Source: Mycosarcoma maydis
Lineage: Eukaryota > Basidiomycota > Ustilaginomycetes > Ustilaginales
Direction: 5' to 3'
NCBI RefSeq assembly: GCF_000328475.2
Contig: NC_026479.1
Location: 1,736,001 to 1,800,000, forward strand
Length of the DNA: 64,000 nt
Both the position numbers and the translations under genes were made by a program. Each line of letters begins with the position of its first letter. Within the stretch, counting starts at the first letter, position 1. The notes beneath the pieces are model-generated. The model did not search any database. It saw only the letters and a program-made list of their open reading frames with translations, and was not told the origin of the DNA. This document shows, in pieces, positions 1 to 10,703 of this stretch.

Positions 1-1935
1 GAGTAAAGGGCCAGCAGCCAAACGAGTGAGCGAGACCAACGAGCGAGACCAGCGAGATGAATGGGGTGGGTTAGCAGGGCTACAATGATGCACAGGCAAG
101 CTGGCGAAAAGGAATAGAATGATGCTTACCAACTCACGACTAGGCAGTTAACGAAGGGGTTTTTGTGGCCATCGGCCGAGAGTGACTTGCGAGAGGAGGA
201 CAAAGACGAAGCATCCGAGCTGGATCGAGATTGCTTGCCGCAGGCGGTCGGAGGCTGCAGTACGGTCCATGGTAGGTGGACAAGCACGAAGAGATGGGGC
301 TTGCCGAGCACCGACTGCTTGAGGGCGGTGGTTTGGCTAGCCAAGTTGAAACCATTCATGATTGAGCTCGACGTAGTCTACGATGGGCAAGGAGGCTCCT
401 TCCTCCCTCTCTACACGTCGCAGCAGCCTCGCGCTGGCTGTCTTTTGATAAGCAAGGTCTCGGCCAAGGTCGAGTTTCATGCGGACATCTATCCGCTGAC
501 GATTCATGATTGACTTCGTCTATAAGCCTGCTCGTCTTGGCCTAGCCCTGATGCTGCATCCGGTAGAAGCTGGCCAACCCACTGTCGGGCTCGGTGCATA
601 GTGTCGGTCTCGGTATGGAAGGACCACAACATCTCATTGGTTCCCCACGATCGACCTCCTTCGGATGCTTGAGATCCGCTGTGCTTTCAGTCATGAGTAC
701 GTACAGCAAGCTGCTGGCTTTGCCATTAACTCCTTTGCAACAGTCATGAGTACATTCTCGAATTGCTAGGCTTCGAATACATGCATTCATTCGTGATTAT
801 TGTTTTGCTCCAATACCAGGACTTGTGTCTTGTGTGTGATCTCTTATGCGACTGGCCGACGAAGCTATTGAGAGGATGGTCGTCCTCGGAGCCACCCTAG
901 GAGCCGTCCGGGGGTGGTTGTCGGGGTGGCTACGAGAACGACTTTTTCCGGTTTTCAGATTGAGTCATGAGTTGGGACTATGTACTGGTCGAGGATGGTT
1001 TGGAATGTATTTGGACAATTTGTTTTGGACGAGGGAATAATTACAAGTGCCAGTCATGAGTGTTTCCTCTGCATTTGTGTACATGAGCTGACTGGATTCA
1101 CGATTATCCTACATGAGCTTTCTCCCTGTTCGTCGGCTTTTCATACAGCTGACTAACCGTGGCCACAACTCACTACTGGTCAGATGCGTGAGTCTCTTCT
1201 CTTCCAGGCTCCACCACTTTGCGCGAGTATGTGGCTAACCATGTCTTCCCACGTTCGTCCAGCTAACCGTGTGAAACACGAATCGACAAAGGCCACTGAA
1301 TATGTTCTGCCAAGCAAATCACGAATGTGAGGCTGACATTCATGATTGAGGAGCAGGGGAGGGCATAAGTACATGATGAGCTACATACACTGCATACGCT
1401 GCATGAATGTGGTTGCAATAGGAAAGTTCTCAAAGAAACCATATGCATCATCATTCACGATTGCTGTTGTTCTCAACAACCATGAACGTCGAGAGACTCG
1501 GCGGCATCCCAATCCTCGCAGTTGGATTGCTGACTTTTTTTGCGACAGACTCTTGCTCAGCATGCTCCAGGCTTATCATCCGATCTTTTGGTAGTTTAAT
1601 CCAAGCACTGGGACGCCCTCCCCGCTGAGCTTTCTTCGCCACCAGCGTGCTCCTCTCCACTTGAGTTTGCAATCATGAATACAAGTAATGCCGCCCGATA
1701 GGCTTCCTTTTCAGATTCTATTGCTTGAAAGTCTTCAATGATCAGCTTTGAGCATCAAAAGATCACGTGTTTTCTCGGCCTTGTAAAACTATGTGAAAGC
1801 AGCATCAAGAGTGTCCGGAGTACGATGAATCACGAATATCATCCATGCTTCTGAACGGAAGCTTCCGGCTGTCGTTAGGATGATCGACAATGCGAATTTC
1901 CTGTACCCACCAGTCGGTTCAAGATCTTTTCAAGA
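1..1935. other. Gene-poor left end with scattered heptamer-type motifs
   Basis: No open frame here is long enough or similar enough to a known family to be called a gene; the longest are about 116 codons and read as chance frames. The DNA carries scattered single copies of short motifs such as TCATGAGT, TTCACGATT and TTCGTGATT, the same class found in every intergenic region of the window. It lies beside a decayed transposase relic, so part of it may be old transposon flank, but I saw no terminal repeats or target-site duplication that would prove this. Confidence 0.5.
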
Positions 1936-2691
1936 ACGGGATATTTGGTTATTCTGGAAACCTCTAAGGCCTTCTTTGCTGCAGCCGAAGTTGGTTTCTT
2001 TGCTCGTGCCTAAGCATATGAGGTTCCGAACCGTGTCTTTTCGGGTTCTGCAGCAGCAACGTGTGGGGAAAGCTCGACCAGCAAACGCTGGTAAGCAGCA
2101 GTAAGCGGGCCAAGGATCGAGATGTCGAGAGGCTACCTGACGTGCTTGGCGAGTTGTGGATAACAGGGTGGTACGATATGCCTCCGCCACAGAGAGTTCA
2201 GGAACATTGAGCTTGCGTGAGGTACGGCCGTGAATGGCGAGCAAGCGCCGTGCTGTTGGCGTCGACGGCGTCATATTGACATCCAAGATGTTTTCATCCA
2301 TAGAACTGCGAGCTCGTCATCGGTCCAGCCGCTTGGATTCTTCGACAAATGCCATGTGCCGGAAATCACTTCCAGACGCCGCTGTTCTCCAACTCATGAC
2401 TGTGTGAAGTGTACCGTTGATGATGATCAGGGGCGGTACAACTTGACCTCCGCTTCCGATTGCTTTGATAATGGTGGGACTTTGACGAGTACCCGGCTAT
2501 GTCATGGATAGATTTGCCGCGTTACCGCCAGGAACAATCACACGCTGAGAACCGCCCATGCCAAACATGAAACCTATCACGTCCATGTTGAAGATGCTTC
2601 TGGACAAAATCTGATAAGTTATTCGTGATTCCGTGATCACTTTCTGAAGACACCCAAACAAGTTTTTGATGCTGACCTCATCTATGACCAT
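1936..2691 (-). pseudogene. Decayed pogo/Fot1-type DDE transposase relic
   Basis: The minus strand shows a colinear series of blocks typical of pogo/Fot1 (DDE_1) transposases, spread over more than one frame. In order they are: FNMDVIGFMFGMGGSQRVIV (the NMDE-GF block with the first catalytic Asp, near 2530-2600); TIIKAIGSGGQVVPPLIIIN (near 2400-2470); a SGWTDDELAVLWMK block (near 2295-2340); RRLLAIHGRTSRKLN (the DGH-SH block, near 2215-2265); and VPPCYPQLAKHVR-stop-PLDISILGPLTAAYQRLL (the PPH-TH-QPLDV block, near 2078-2177). The second catalytic Asp reads His and the Gln before PLD is a TAG stop, so the element is dead. The N-terminal helix-turn-helix half was not recognised upstream of 2691. 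Terminal inverted repeats were not found. Family assignment rests on motif order, not on a search. Confidence 0.78.
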
Positions 2692-3353
2692 GACTTGAGC
2701 GTTTTAAAGGAAAATGGAGCACGTAGAGCTGATCGATGGGTGCCTGATAAGTGGCAAGCCTCGATCTCAAGAAGAGCGTGCTATATCTTTTCTACACGAT
2801 CGTCACGAGCGACAGCAGTATCCGTACGACCAGAATCGAGCCTCTCTTTGCCAAGAGCCCGCGGCATTCACGATTGTTGCATTAGGGAGGATTGGGCTTT
2901 GTCGGGAAAGCAAGGTTTGATTGCAAAGGCGGGAAAACTAAGTTATTTATAACTAGAGTTGGTCGCGTGCTCTGGTGGTTTCACTCAAAGTTTCTCATGA
3001 CGATCCTGCAAGGCAACTGCCATCAGACTCTGTGGATTTCAAACTTGAAATTTTATCTGGCAATGTGACTGCACACGCGTCTGGGAATTACATGACTGTG
3101 ACTACTAACATGAGTCACGAGTGTCTTAGGTGGCTCGGCGGGTTTTGCGCCACAGCCACGCCGAGTCGTGAGTGGAGGCGGCTGACTTGCTGGTAAAAGG
3201 TGATGAGTCACGAGTCGTGAGTTCTGAGTCATGAATGTCCAAACGTGAAACAAGGAAAGGAAGTCACGAGTGGAGCGCAATCGTGAATCATCCCACAAAG
3301 CTACACGAAGATTCACGATTGTCGATCGCTTTTCGTAGCGAATCGTGAATGTG
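2692..3353. other. Intergenic DNA with clustered TCACGA motifs
   Basis: No gene was recognised. Between about 3100 and 3355 the sequence is dense in GAGTCACGAGT, AATCGTGAAT and ATTCACGATT words on both strands, some forming small inverted pairs (for example TCACGAGTCGTGA near 3208). It lies just past the 3' end of the GH55 gene. The start of the segment may hold the decayed 5' part of the adjacent transposase relic. Confidence 0.5.
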
Positions 3354-6293
3354 TCAAAGTTGCGTAGTCCAGACTGCCAGGGTGTTTCCAAAACCGTTGC
3401 GAAGCGGCTGCTCGTCAACGACGTCTTGACCGTCGACGGTGACCATCTGTTCGACACCGACCGTGTTGAGGTTGAGGATCCACACATTGGCATCATCTTG
3501 CACGTCTTGAAGCCAGAGGATCCTCTTTTGCGATCGTCGCGCCGACACCTGACTCTGGTCGTAGTTGTCGAAGAAAGAGTAGAGGCCGGCACCGTAGACA
3601 AAGACGTTGGTGCTGTTGGCGATGCGCATACCGAATCCACGATTCTCGTAGGGATCGCTTGGATCCTGAAAGGGAGAAGCAGTGCACTGAGCAGATGAGA
3701 GGTTGAAGTTAGGATCGTGGTACAATTCGATCGAGAGCGGCTCCTCGGCACTTGCGACCGCGCGGCCGTTTCCCTGAAAGTAAGCGGTTTCAGTTTGAGC
3801 TAAAGAGATGAAGACGTTGTTGGCGTTGACGATGTTGTACTGGTATAGCACGGAATGCTCTGAGGCGCCGCCGTACATCCAAACTGGACCTTGGGCCGAT
3901 TCGATGAGGACACCACGTCCCGAGAGAAGATTCACTTGTGTGCGTTCGGCGTAGTCGAGATCGTGATCCGCGGTCCATACCCACGTGTTTTCCATGTATG
4001 CACTCGAATTAGGCGTGAGGTGCAAGTTGAGGAAGCTTGCACGACAGTCATCACTCAACGGCTGCTCACGCGCACATTTGTCCGCCTCGAGGTTGGTGCC
4101 CGCGAAACCACCAACCCTGATATGGCTATCCCAGATCGCTGCCGAGCCCTGTGTGCCCTCGTGCTCTCGAATGTTCCATTCAACAACGATGGCACCAGGA
4201 GCCGGTCCTCTCGTCGAAAATATCATGTCAGAGATCTCCATGACGCCGGAATCACCCGGATTCCCGATGCGTACAACCGGTTGTGGAGCTGAGGCATTCT
4301 GGAAAAGCGGGCCGCCGCCAATTAGGACTGGCCATACCTCGCCCACAACCCTCGTGCCCGGGGGGAAAGTGACGGTTGACTCGAGGTAATACGTACCCTG
4401 AGGCACGTAGACGATCTTCTGTCCGGCGTTCTCGTTGAGAATTTGTTGGAGAGCCTGCGAATCGTCGGTCGTTCCGTCTCCGGCACATCCAAGCTGCTTT
4501 ACATTGACTATGTCAGAAGGCCCAGCCCATTCGTACTGAGGTCTGCTGCGGCTGAACCAAGGTCTGGAAGGCTCTTCCGTTTTCACCAACGTTGCCGGTC
4601 TTGCAATGTTGACTGTCGACACGCTTTGCACATTTTCCAGTGGTTGCTTGCCATCTACCGTAGCACCCTGCACCCAACTCGCAACCACAGACGGCGTGTC
4701 AGAGCCCACGAGCAAGACTGAATCTTGGCCGGCTAAGACAACGGTACCAACCTTGTCGATGGAAATGTTGTCGAGTATCAGCGTGCCAGAGCCAGGCGTG
4801 GTGATGTTGAAAGCGGTCTCTACGCTGTCCAGGCTCCAGTCGTAGGCCAAGATGGAGGCAGCCCCTTGGCTACCTGACGCCGGATCCGCACTGGTGCGCA
4901 TTTCCAAGCCCAGCGTACAATTTACGATGCGAATGTCGTGGTACGACCATCCCCAATTCCATGCCTGCGAGATGGCAGTCTGACAGTTTTCAAACGAGCT
5001 GTTGCGAACGGTGAACTGCTGGTTGCCCAGGTAAGCACCGTATCTTCCACCTCGGAAGGTGAGGTCGGTCATGAAACCGCCACTACCATTCTCTATGAAG
5101 ACGCCCTGCTGACCGTTGTCAGCGTCCTGACGCATTTCAAAGTGGACGTTGAAGAGGCTGGTTGCCTGGCTCACCTGATGGTGAATGCCTGTGCCGGATG
5201 AAGGTGGCATTTGGGTCAAGTCGATCTTGAAGTTGTACACAGCACGGAAGAAGTTGTTCTGATTGATGTACCAGTTGGATCCATCAGAAGCGTAAGGGTC
5301 CTCGTCGATCACTGCGATCCCTTGGAAGGAAGGGGCGGCCAGCAGAGTGGGACGATCCGTAGCGCTGCCGACCAGTTGTGTGTAGTAGTAGGAAGTGATG
5401 GGTGAGGAGACGAGATACTTGCCGGGCGGGAAATAGACTACGGCGGGCGAAACAGTGGAGCTTCCACAACCTTGACCGCAGCGACCACCTTGGCTAATGG
5501 CCAGGTTGATGGCCTCGGTGTCATCGGTTGTGCCATCACCCTTGGCGCCAAAGTCCTTTACATTGCGAAAGACACGATATGAGGAGGGATCCGGATTGTA
5601 CGTAGCCGTGCCATTATGATTGATGAGTTCGAGCCAGAAGGTCCCGTTGAAAGCGACTGGAGTGGCTTGACTAGCATCGACAGACTGACCAGCTTGCATG
5701 GTGCCGTTGATGCTGAGCGAGAAAGGTGAGGAAAGGATCGAGTCTCCAAAGCGATTTGAGAGCGAATCTTGAACCAGCTGGGTAAGGTTTGCAGCGTTTT
5801 CGAGGTTCGCCCATGCAGCCTGACTCTGTTGAAGCACTTGTGCGATACCTTCAAACAGGGTCTTTCCTGCCTCTGCAACGCCTGTGAGGCCGCTGGCAGT
5901 GACTTTGAGTACGTTGGGAAGGACGCGTTGTGCGACTACCAACTCTTGCTGATTTACGAACGATGAAGGAGCGGTACCAAGCTCAACGTCGGGAAATGTA
6001 TCGCGTTTGTGCGTCCCGAAAAGTGGAGAAATCGTCGACCGAGCTGGCTCAGTGTCGAGTCTACCATCCATTGCGGCAGCATTATCGTGCTGAAATGATT
6101 CGGACGCTGCCTTGTTGACTGCATCGATACTGCGGCCCAACAAGGCAGGCTGGATTTCGTGCTGGGGCTGAGAGTTTGGCAACTTCTCGCAAGTCACAAC
6201 GCTACCGATAGCTAAGGCCAATAAGCTCGCTTTGAGGGTGTTTACACCTAAGCTGCCATTCAACACAGAACGAGAGCAGCGTGCTAGCCTCAT
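3354..6293 (-). CDS. Secreted GH55-type exo-beta-1,3-glucanase
   Basis: A 979-residue single-exon protein starting at an ATG (6293). The first 35 or so residues are a basic then hydrophobic signal peptide (KASLLALAIGSVV), so the product is probably secreted or cell-wall bound. Two pectate-lyase-3-type beta-helix halves are visible. The first begins near residue 240 with VKDFGAKGDGTTDDTEAIN and the second near 595 with VKQLGCAGDGTTDDSQALQ, the duplicated layout of fungal glycoside hydrolase family 55. That family cleaves glucose from the non-reducing end of beta-1,3-glucan (laminarin, callose, own cell wall). Many N-glycosylation sequons (NGT, NSS, NLT) are present. About 200 residues between the signal and the first helix are family-atypical linker. 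Role in wall remodelling or plant callose degradation is inference. Confidence 0.88.
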   Translation of the reverse strand: MRLARCSRSVLNGSLGVNTLKASLLALAIGSVVTCEKLPNSQPQHEIQPALLGRSIDAVNKAASESFQHDNAAAMDGRLDTEPARSTISPLFGTHKRDTFPDVELGTAPSSFVNQQELVVAQRVLPNVLKVTASGLTGVAEAGKTLFEGIAQVLQQSQAAWANLENAANLTQLVQDSLSNRFGDSILSSPFSLSINGTMQAGQSVDASQATPVAFNGTFWLELINHNGTATYNPDPSSYRVFRNVKDFGAKGDGTTDDTEAINLAISQGGRCGQGCGSSTVSPAVVYFPPGKYLVSSPITSYYYTQLVGSATDRPTLLAAPSFQGIAVIDEDPYASDGSNWYINQNNFFRAVYNFKIDLTQMPPSSGTGIHHQVSQATSLFNVHFEMRQDADNGQQGVFIENGSGGFMTDLTFRGGRYGAYLGNQQFTVRNSSFENCQTAISQAWNWGWSYHDIRIVNCTLGLEMRTSADPASGSQGAASILAYDWSLDSVETAFNITTPGSGTLILDNISIDKVGTVVLAGQDSVLLVGSDTPSVVASWVQGATVDGKQPLENVQSVSTVNIARPATLVKTEEPSRPWFSRSRPQYEWAGPSDIVNVKQLGCAGDGTTDDSQALQQILNENAGQKIVYVPQGTYYLESTVTFPPGTRVVGEVWPVLIGGGPLFQNASAPQPVVRIGNPGDSGVMEISDMIFSTRGPAPGAIVVEWNIREHEGTQGSAAIWDSHIRVGGFAGTNLEADKCAREQPLSDDCRASFLNLHLTPNSSAYMENTWVWTADHDLDYAERTQVNLLSGRGVLIESAQGPVWMYGGASEHSVLYQYNIVNANNVFISLAQTETAYFQGNGRAVASAEEPLSIELYHDPNFNLSSAQCTASPFQDPSDPYENRGFGMRIANSTNVFVYGAGLYSFFDNYDQSQVSARRSQKRILWLQDVQDDANVWILNLNTVGVEQMVTVDGQDVVDEQPLRNGFGNTLAVWTTQL

Positions 6294-7037
6294 TATGTCT
6301 ATAAAAGAGCAGCAGTCAGGGCAAGTGACTGCCTCGTGCCGTTCCTCGTTCTTGTGCTCTGTAGATGGGCGATGCCGGTGTTTGTGACAGCAAGAGGTAT
6401 AGGTGCAAGGGTGTAGAGCTCGCTATCACAGCCAGATCATGCGGTTGGTGTTGTATCTGTCAGGGGTTTCGAAGCCAACTTATTTGGGACGTGATGGTGA
6501 TCGCAGATATGGAGGTTGTATTTGAGATAGGAACCCCGTCGAAACCGGGTTGACTAGGACCGTTCTATCTGTGATCGGCGTAGCAAGTCTGGCGGTACAA
6601 GGGTTTTGCTAACAACAACACCACCATACTGTGCCAGCACAAAAGGGGCGATGGGAGCTGCGAAACGAGACAGGTTACGATAAGACATCTGTTTACTACG
6701 CGAGGTACGATCAGAGATTAGCCAGATGAACAGAAGCATGGCGTTGAACGCCGAGCGTTGGATGGACACAGCACACCGTTTCAATGTGTCATATCACTTT
6801 TTCTGGTAGTTTCGGCGCTTTTTGGCATGAGCGTACAAAAAAACTCCACAATCGAGTACACGATGATTTAAGTTACCGGCTGAAGCGATTAGTGGAAAAG
6901 TCAAGACAGCCTCTCAACGCCTTGAAGAAACACCTTTCAAAGCCGAACTTCAGCACTGCCTGTTCAAGGTGCGTGAAATTCTCGACATCTGAGTTAACTT
7001 ATGGCTGTGCCCGTAAAGATGTTCTGCATATACATCA
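6294..7037. other. Intergenic: 5' flank of GH55 gene and 3' flank of dehydrogenase
   Basis: No gene recognised in about 740 bp. The part next to 6294 should hold the promoter and leader of the minus-strand glucanase gene, and the part next to 7037 the 3' UTR of the dehydrogenase. No array repeats are present, and heptamer motifs are scarcer here than in most other gaps. Confidence 0.5.
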
Positions 7038-8289
7038 TCAGTTGAAAGCGACGTGCCGCTGTTCAGGAACGGTGAAACCGAGCCTGCCGGTGGCAAGTCC
7101 CTGCATAAGGTTTCGCAAGCAGACGGCTTCCATTTCGGTTTGAGTTTCGAGCGTCAGAGTGCCGACGTGAGGTAGCAGCTCCACGTTGGTGTCTTTGAGC
7201 GCAAAGAGTCTTTCGTGGATCTTGGGCTGCAAACATACGAAAAGCGTCAGTGTAAATCGGAATCATAGACCAAAGTCAGCAAGTTTGCAAGTGTTCGGCG
7301 ATGCCTGTAGGTAGCCATTGGATCGTGTGGACACATACCTCGGCTTCAAACACATCGAGACCAGCACCGGCGATGACGCCTTGTTCCAATGCCTCTGCCA
7401 ACTCGTCCTCCTTGACAACGGGACCGCGCGCCGTATTGATCAAGATGGCGTCCTTTTTCATCATTTCAAGTTGTTGCTTTCCGATGAGACCTTTGGTGGC
7501 AGGCGTGAGGGGACAGTGTAGAGAGACAATGTCGGATTGCTGGAGCAGCTCCTCTAGCGTCTTGGCGTACTTCATACCACCTTTTGCTGCTTGGGATTCG
7601 ACGTCGCTGCTAAGCTGATTGCGGTTGTGGTAGATGACCTTGACGCCCAGAGCATGAGATGCCTTGTGCGCAAACGCTCTGCCTATGCCTCCAGCTCCTA
7701 CGATTCCCAACGTCTTTCCGCGTGGGTCCCTAGCATCGAGAAAGGAAAAAGCAGAGTTGAACTTGCCCGCGTTCATCTGTGCCTTTGCGCGAGGAAAGCG
7801 GCGAAGTGCGCCGAGAAGAAGATAGAGCGCCACATCCGAGGTAGCATCGTCAACAGCTGTTGGAACGTTGGACGCCTGGATGCCCTTGTCGGATAAAGCC
7901 TGCACATCTAGCTGATCGTAGCCTGCACCGTTATGCACAATGTAACGCAGCGTTGATGGAAGCTGAGAGACGAGCTCAGCATCGAAGCGACCGGTGACTT
8001 TGATGGAGCGAGCGCCACCAAAGTGACGGTAGATGCCGACGACCTGGGCGTATTCGCCGCCGCTCTGGAACTTCTCGATGAGCTCCTGGCGTGTCTTTGC
8101 CGTCGATTCGACTACATTGGCCACTTTGGAGAGCTGTCCGAGCTCGGTTGTGGCCAGCTTGATCTGGTCGAGAAGTAACACCTTTGGTTTGCTCGCCGAA
8201 TGCAAGTGGCTGCGCGACGCCAGCACGGGAAGCCTGCTCGAAGTACACGCTCGACTAACGAGACGCACAGGCGAAAGGATCACTTGCAT
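7038..8289 (-). CDS. D-isomer-specific 2-hydroxyacid dehydrogenase (glyoxylate/hydroxypyruvate reductase-like), one intron
   Basis: Spliced product of 379 residues: exon 1 is 8289..7339 and exon 2 is 7226..7038. The 112-nt intron has donor GTATGT (7338) and acceptor TTTGCAG (7227), joining FEAE to PKIHERL in frame. The NAD-binding site GIVGAGGIG lies at about 195-203. The catalytic Arg (NTARGPVV), the Glu near DVFEAE and the His (LLPHVGT, exon 2) are all present. The family reduces 2-keto acids such as glyoxylate or hydroxypyruvate with NAD(P)H. The start MQVILSPVRLVSRACTSSR gives an Arg/Ser-rich, acid-free N-terminus typical of mitochondrial import. An in-frame ATG at 8679 would add 130 residues, but that stretch includes intergenic-type heptamer motifs and looks non-coding. 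Exact substrate is not determined. Confidence 0.88.
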
Positions 8290-9069
8290 AGTGTGATGGT
8301 CAAGATCGCTTGCTGTTGATGACTGTATGTCAAGGAAGCAAGTTAGCAACAAGACGTCCGTGCGAACCCGATAGCATGAACAGAGCCGCGAGACACGCAG
8401 CAGCGCAGGGACCGCAGGGATCACAGCAACCGCGCAGGTCTGCCATGATATTCGTGATTCACGATTGTGATTATCAACTGCTTTAAGATGTTCAATCATG
8501 AATATGTAAGCATGACTATCCTGGATGAGAATTTGGGCTTTTTCAGGGTCTCGAGGATAATATTCTGTGTTCGTGTGCGAAGCCAGAGACGTTTTGTGGA
8601 GTTGTCGCACCACACGCGAAAAAGTTGCAAAGGAAGAAAAAACTACGCTTCTTGCTGCCTCGTTGGCCACCGTCATCATCCCCTCCTCCGCCTTGATCTA
8701 CAGACATCAGTAACGCATAAATTTCTTTGCTACCTTTGCTGCCATTGAATCACTGAACGTGGTTTTCCGCAGCATCGATTGCAGGTGCCTCCTTTGTTTC
8801 GGCGTTGGGTATAGGACGCACGACCGGTTCAAGTCGGTCGAGGCTGCCTCATCATCTTGCGAAATTTGCTTACCACCCTGAGCTTGCGATGGACATCAGG
8901 ATCCGAAGCCTACAGTAAAACAGTCAGCTCTGCGTTGGGGCGTCACAAGGATTTCGAAAAGTACACCGCAAGCCAAGTGACGGCCGATCTTGCCCGACTC
9001 GACACGGACACACCACCAAGAGCACGGCGTCAGCAATTGCGAGCCTCGCTGCGTTCCACATCTATCAGC
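8290..9069. other. Divergent intergenic region between dehydrogenase and REX4
   Basis: Presumed shared promoter region of two divergent genes. Heptamer-class motifs lie at about 8450-8470 (TTCGTGATTCACGATTGTG) and AATCATGAAT at about 8495. The frame of REX4 stays open upstream of its ATG from 8857 but has no ATG. A short out-of-frame upstream ORF (ATG 8889, nine codons, stop TAA 8916-8918) precedes the chosen REX4 start and could affect translation if transcribed. Confidence 0.45.
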
Positions 9070-10197
9070 ATGAAGTCAGCCGCGAGCAGCAGCTCTTCGA
9101 GTGCGGGGAGCAATTGGAAGGCGCTAAAAAAGACGCTCGGCTCGGACGCTTCGTCTTCCTCCGCGTCGTCCTCGACCAACAATCGTCGAAAGCTATCAAC
9201 GAGCGAATCGACCAAACCAAAACGGACGAGACTCGATGCCAAAGAGAAGGATGCTGAAGGCAGCAAATCCTGCAGCCCTGCACCTACATCGTTGCCTTGG
9301 TTTGCCGAGGATATCTCCCCACAGGACCTTGAGCTGGTTCGAGAGAGTGCATCGGGCAAGATGGCGCGCAGCGGCGAGTGGGAAGGCATCGTGGACGCTA
9401 AGCTCAAGAAGCAGATCATCCTAGGTGGGCTGCCATCGGATGCGTCGTCGGCCAAGAAGGAGCCGGGCAATTATCTCGCGATTGATTGCGAGATGGTGGG
9501 CGTAGGCGACAAGGGCTCGGAATCTATCCTTGCGCGTGTGTCGATTGTCAACTTCCACGGCGCTACGATCTACGACCAATTCGTCAGACCGCAAGAGAAA
9601 GTGACCGACTATCGTACGTGGGTGTCGGGAGTTCGGCCAAAGGACCTCAAAGGCGCACCGTCGTTCAGCCAAGTTCAAGGCGAAGTGGCCAACTTGATCA
9701 AAGGCAAGGTGTTGGTGGGACACGCGATCCAGAACGATTTGAAAGCGCTGCTGCTGTCGCACCCGAAAGTGCTAATCCGTGACACGGCGACGTTTCAACC
9801 GCTGCGTGATCTGGCCAAGACCAAGTATCCCAGCCTCAAGAAGCTCGCCAAGCTCGTTCTGGGCATCGACATCCAGCTCGAGGGCGAATCGCATTCGTCG
9901 GTGGAAGATGCGCGTGCAACGATGGCCGTATTCCGCAGTCAAAAGCCCAAGTGGGATGAGATGCTTCGCTCTCAAAACAAAGGCGGTAGAGGATCGCTAG
10001 CTCGGCTTGCTTCGCGTTCGTCTGCCGCCAACAAAGTCTGGAAGGCCCCGGCGAACGGACAAGCTGTGGACGCTGCTTCACCCGCGCTCGACAAAAGGAG
10101 CATGTTGGCTTTTACTAGCGCAAGCGCAGTGCACGACACGGTGCGATTGAAACCTCGCATGGCCGCAAAAGCCGACTGGTGGAAGGAGTCCATGTGA
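9070..10197 (+). CDS. REX4: RNA exonuclease 4 (REX4-type DEDDh 3'-5' exonuclease)
   Basis: A 375-residue protein from the first in-frame ATG (9070). The conserved REX4 N-terminal signature SNWKALKKTLG follows a Ser-rich start. A basic, Ser-rich linker is followed by the exonuclease domain at about 136-300. Visible motifs are AIDCEMVGVG (first Asp and Glu), VGHAIQNDLKAL (second Asp) and SHSSVEDARATM (His and last Asp), the complete DEDDh set. Yeast Rex4 acts in rRNA processing in the nucleus/nucleolus; KPKRTRLDAKEK could act as a nuclear localisation signal. The frame is open for a further 71 codons upstream but contains no ATG. It is convergent with the SWIB gene downstream. Confidence 0.92.
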   Translation: MKSAASSSSSSAGSNWKALKKTLGSDASSSSASSSTNNRRKLSTSESTKPKRTRLDAKEKDAEGSKSCSPAPTSLPWFAEDISPQDLELVRESASGKMARSGEWEGIVDAKLKKQIILGGLPSDASSAKKEPGNYLAIDCEMVGVGDKGSESILARVSIVNFHGATIYDQFVRPQEKVTDYRTWVSGVRPKDLKGAPSFSQVQGEVANLIKGKVLVGHAIQNDLKALLLSHPKVLIRDTATFQPLRDLAKTKYPSLKKLAKLVLGIDIQLEGESHSSVEDARATMAVFRSQKPKWDEMLRSQNKGGRGSLARLASRSSAANKVWKAPANGQAVDAASPALDKRSMLAFTSASAVHDTVRLKPRMAAKADWWKESM

Positions 10198-10703
10198 AGT
10201 GACTCTGGACACGCCGAATGCCATGATGGCCTTTTGATAGAGTCGAAGTTTCATGCTGAAATCTGCACGCTACTTTCCCTTCACCTCGTGTATTTGTACC
10301 TGCATTCTTGGATTTCATAACTTACCTGCAACCTCGGCCATTGTGGGTGTGCGATCAGGCAGACGGCTTTTTTTCCCGATGCAGTTTGGTTGGGATGGAC
10401 AGCGTGGCAAGAAGAATAAGGGGTCATGGTAGCACAATCTCGGTATTTTGGTAGAGTACAAGGGAGAAACGCAAAGGCAAGCACTGACTGCAAAAGGCAG
10501 CACCAGGATCCGGAAACGTCTGCATCTGTGCGGGCTGACGCTGACTGCGCAGGAAGGCCAATTTCAATCAAGCACGTAACTTGATTTGCTGTTGGCCCGA
10601 GACCGGCCGAAATATCCGAACCGCCGCGCGACAGCACCAACAAACACGACGACATCTGCGTAGATACATCCGTGGAGATAAGCTGAGCCGAGCAAGGTTG
10701 GCG
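10198..10703. other. Convergent 3' region between REX4 and the SWIB gene
   Basis: About 500 bp between two convergent stop codons. It should contain both 3' UTRs. No gene, array repeat or strong hairpin was recognised. Confidence 0.5.

Noticed and set aside
163..513. 116-codon frame at the left end
   Set aside because: No family features or conserved composition; treated as chance.
8290..8679. N-terminal extension of the hydroxyacid dehydrogenase from ATG 8679
   Set aside because: The stretch contains intergenic heptamer words and reads unlike the family; the ATG at 8289 gives a normal mitochondrial-type start.
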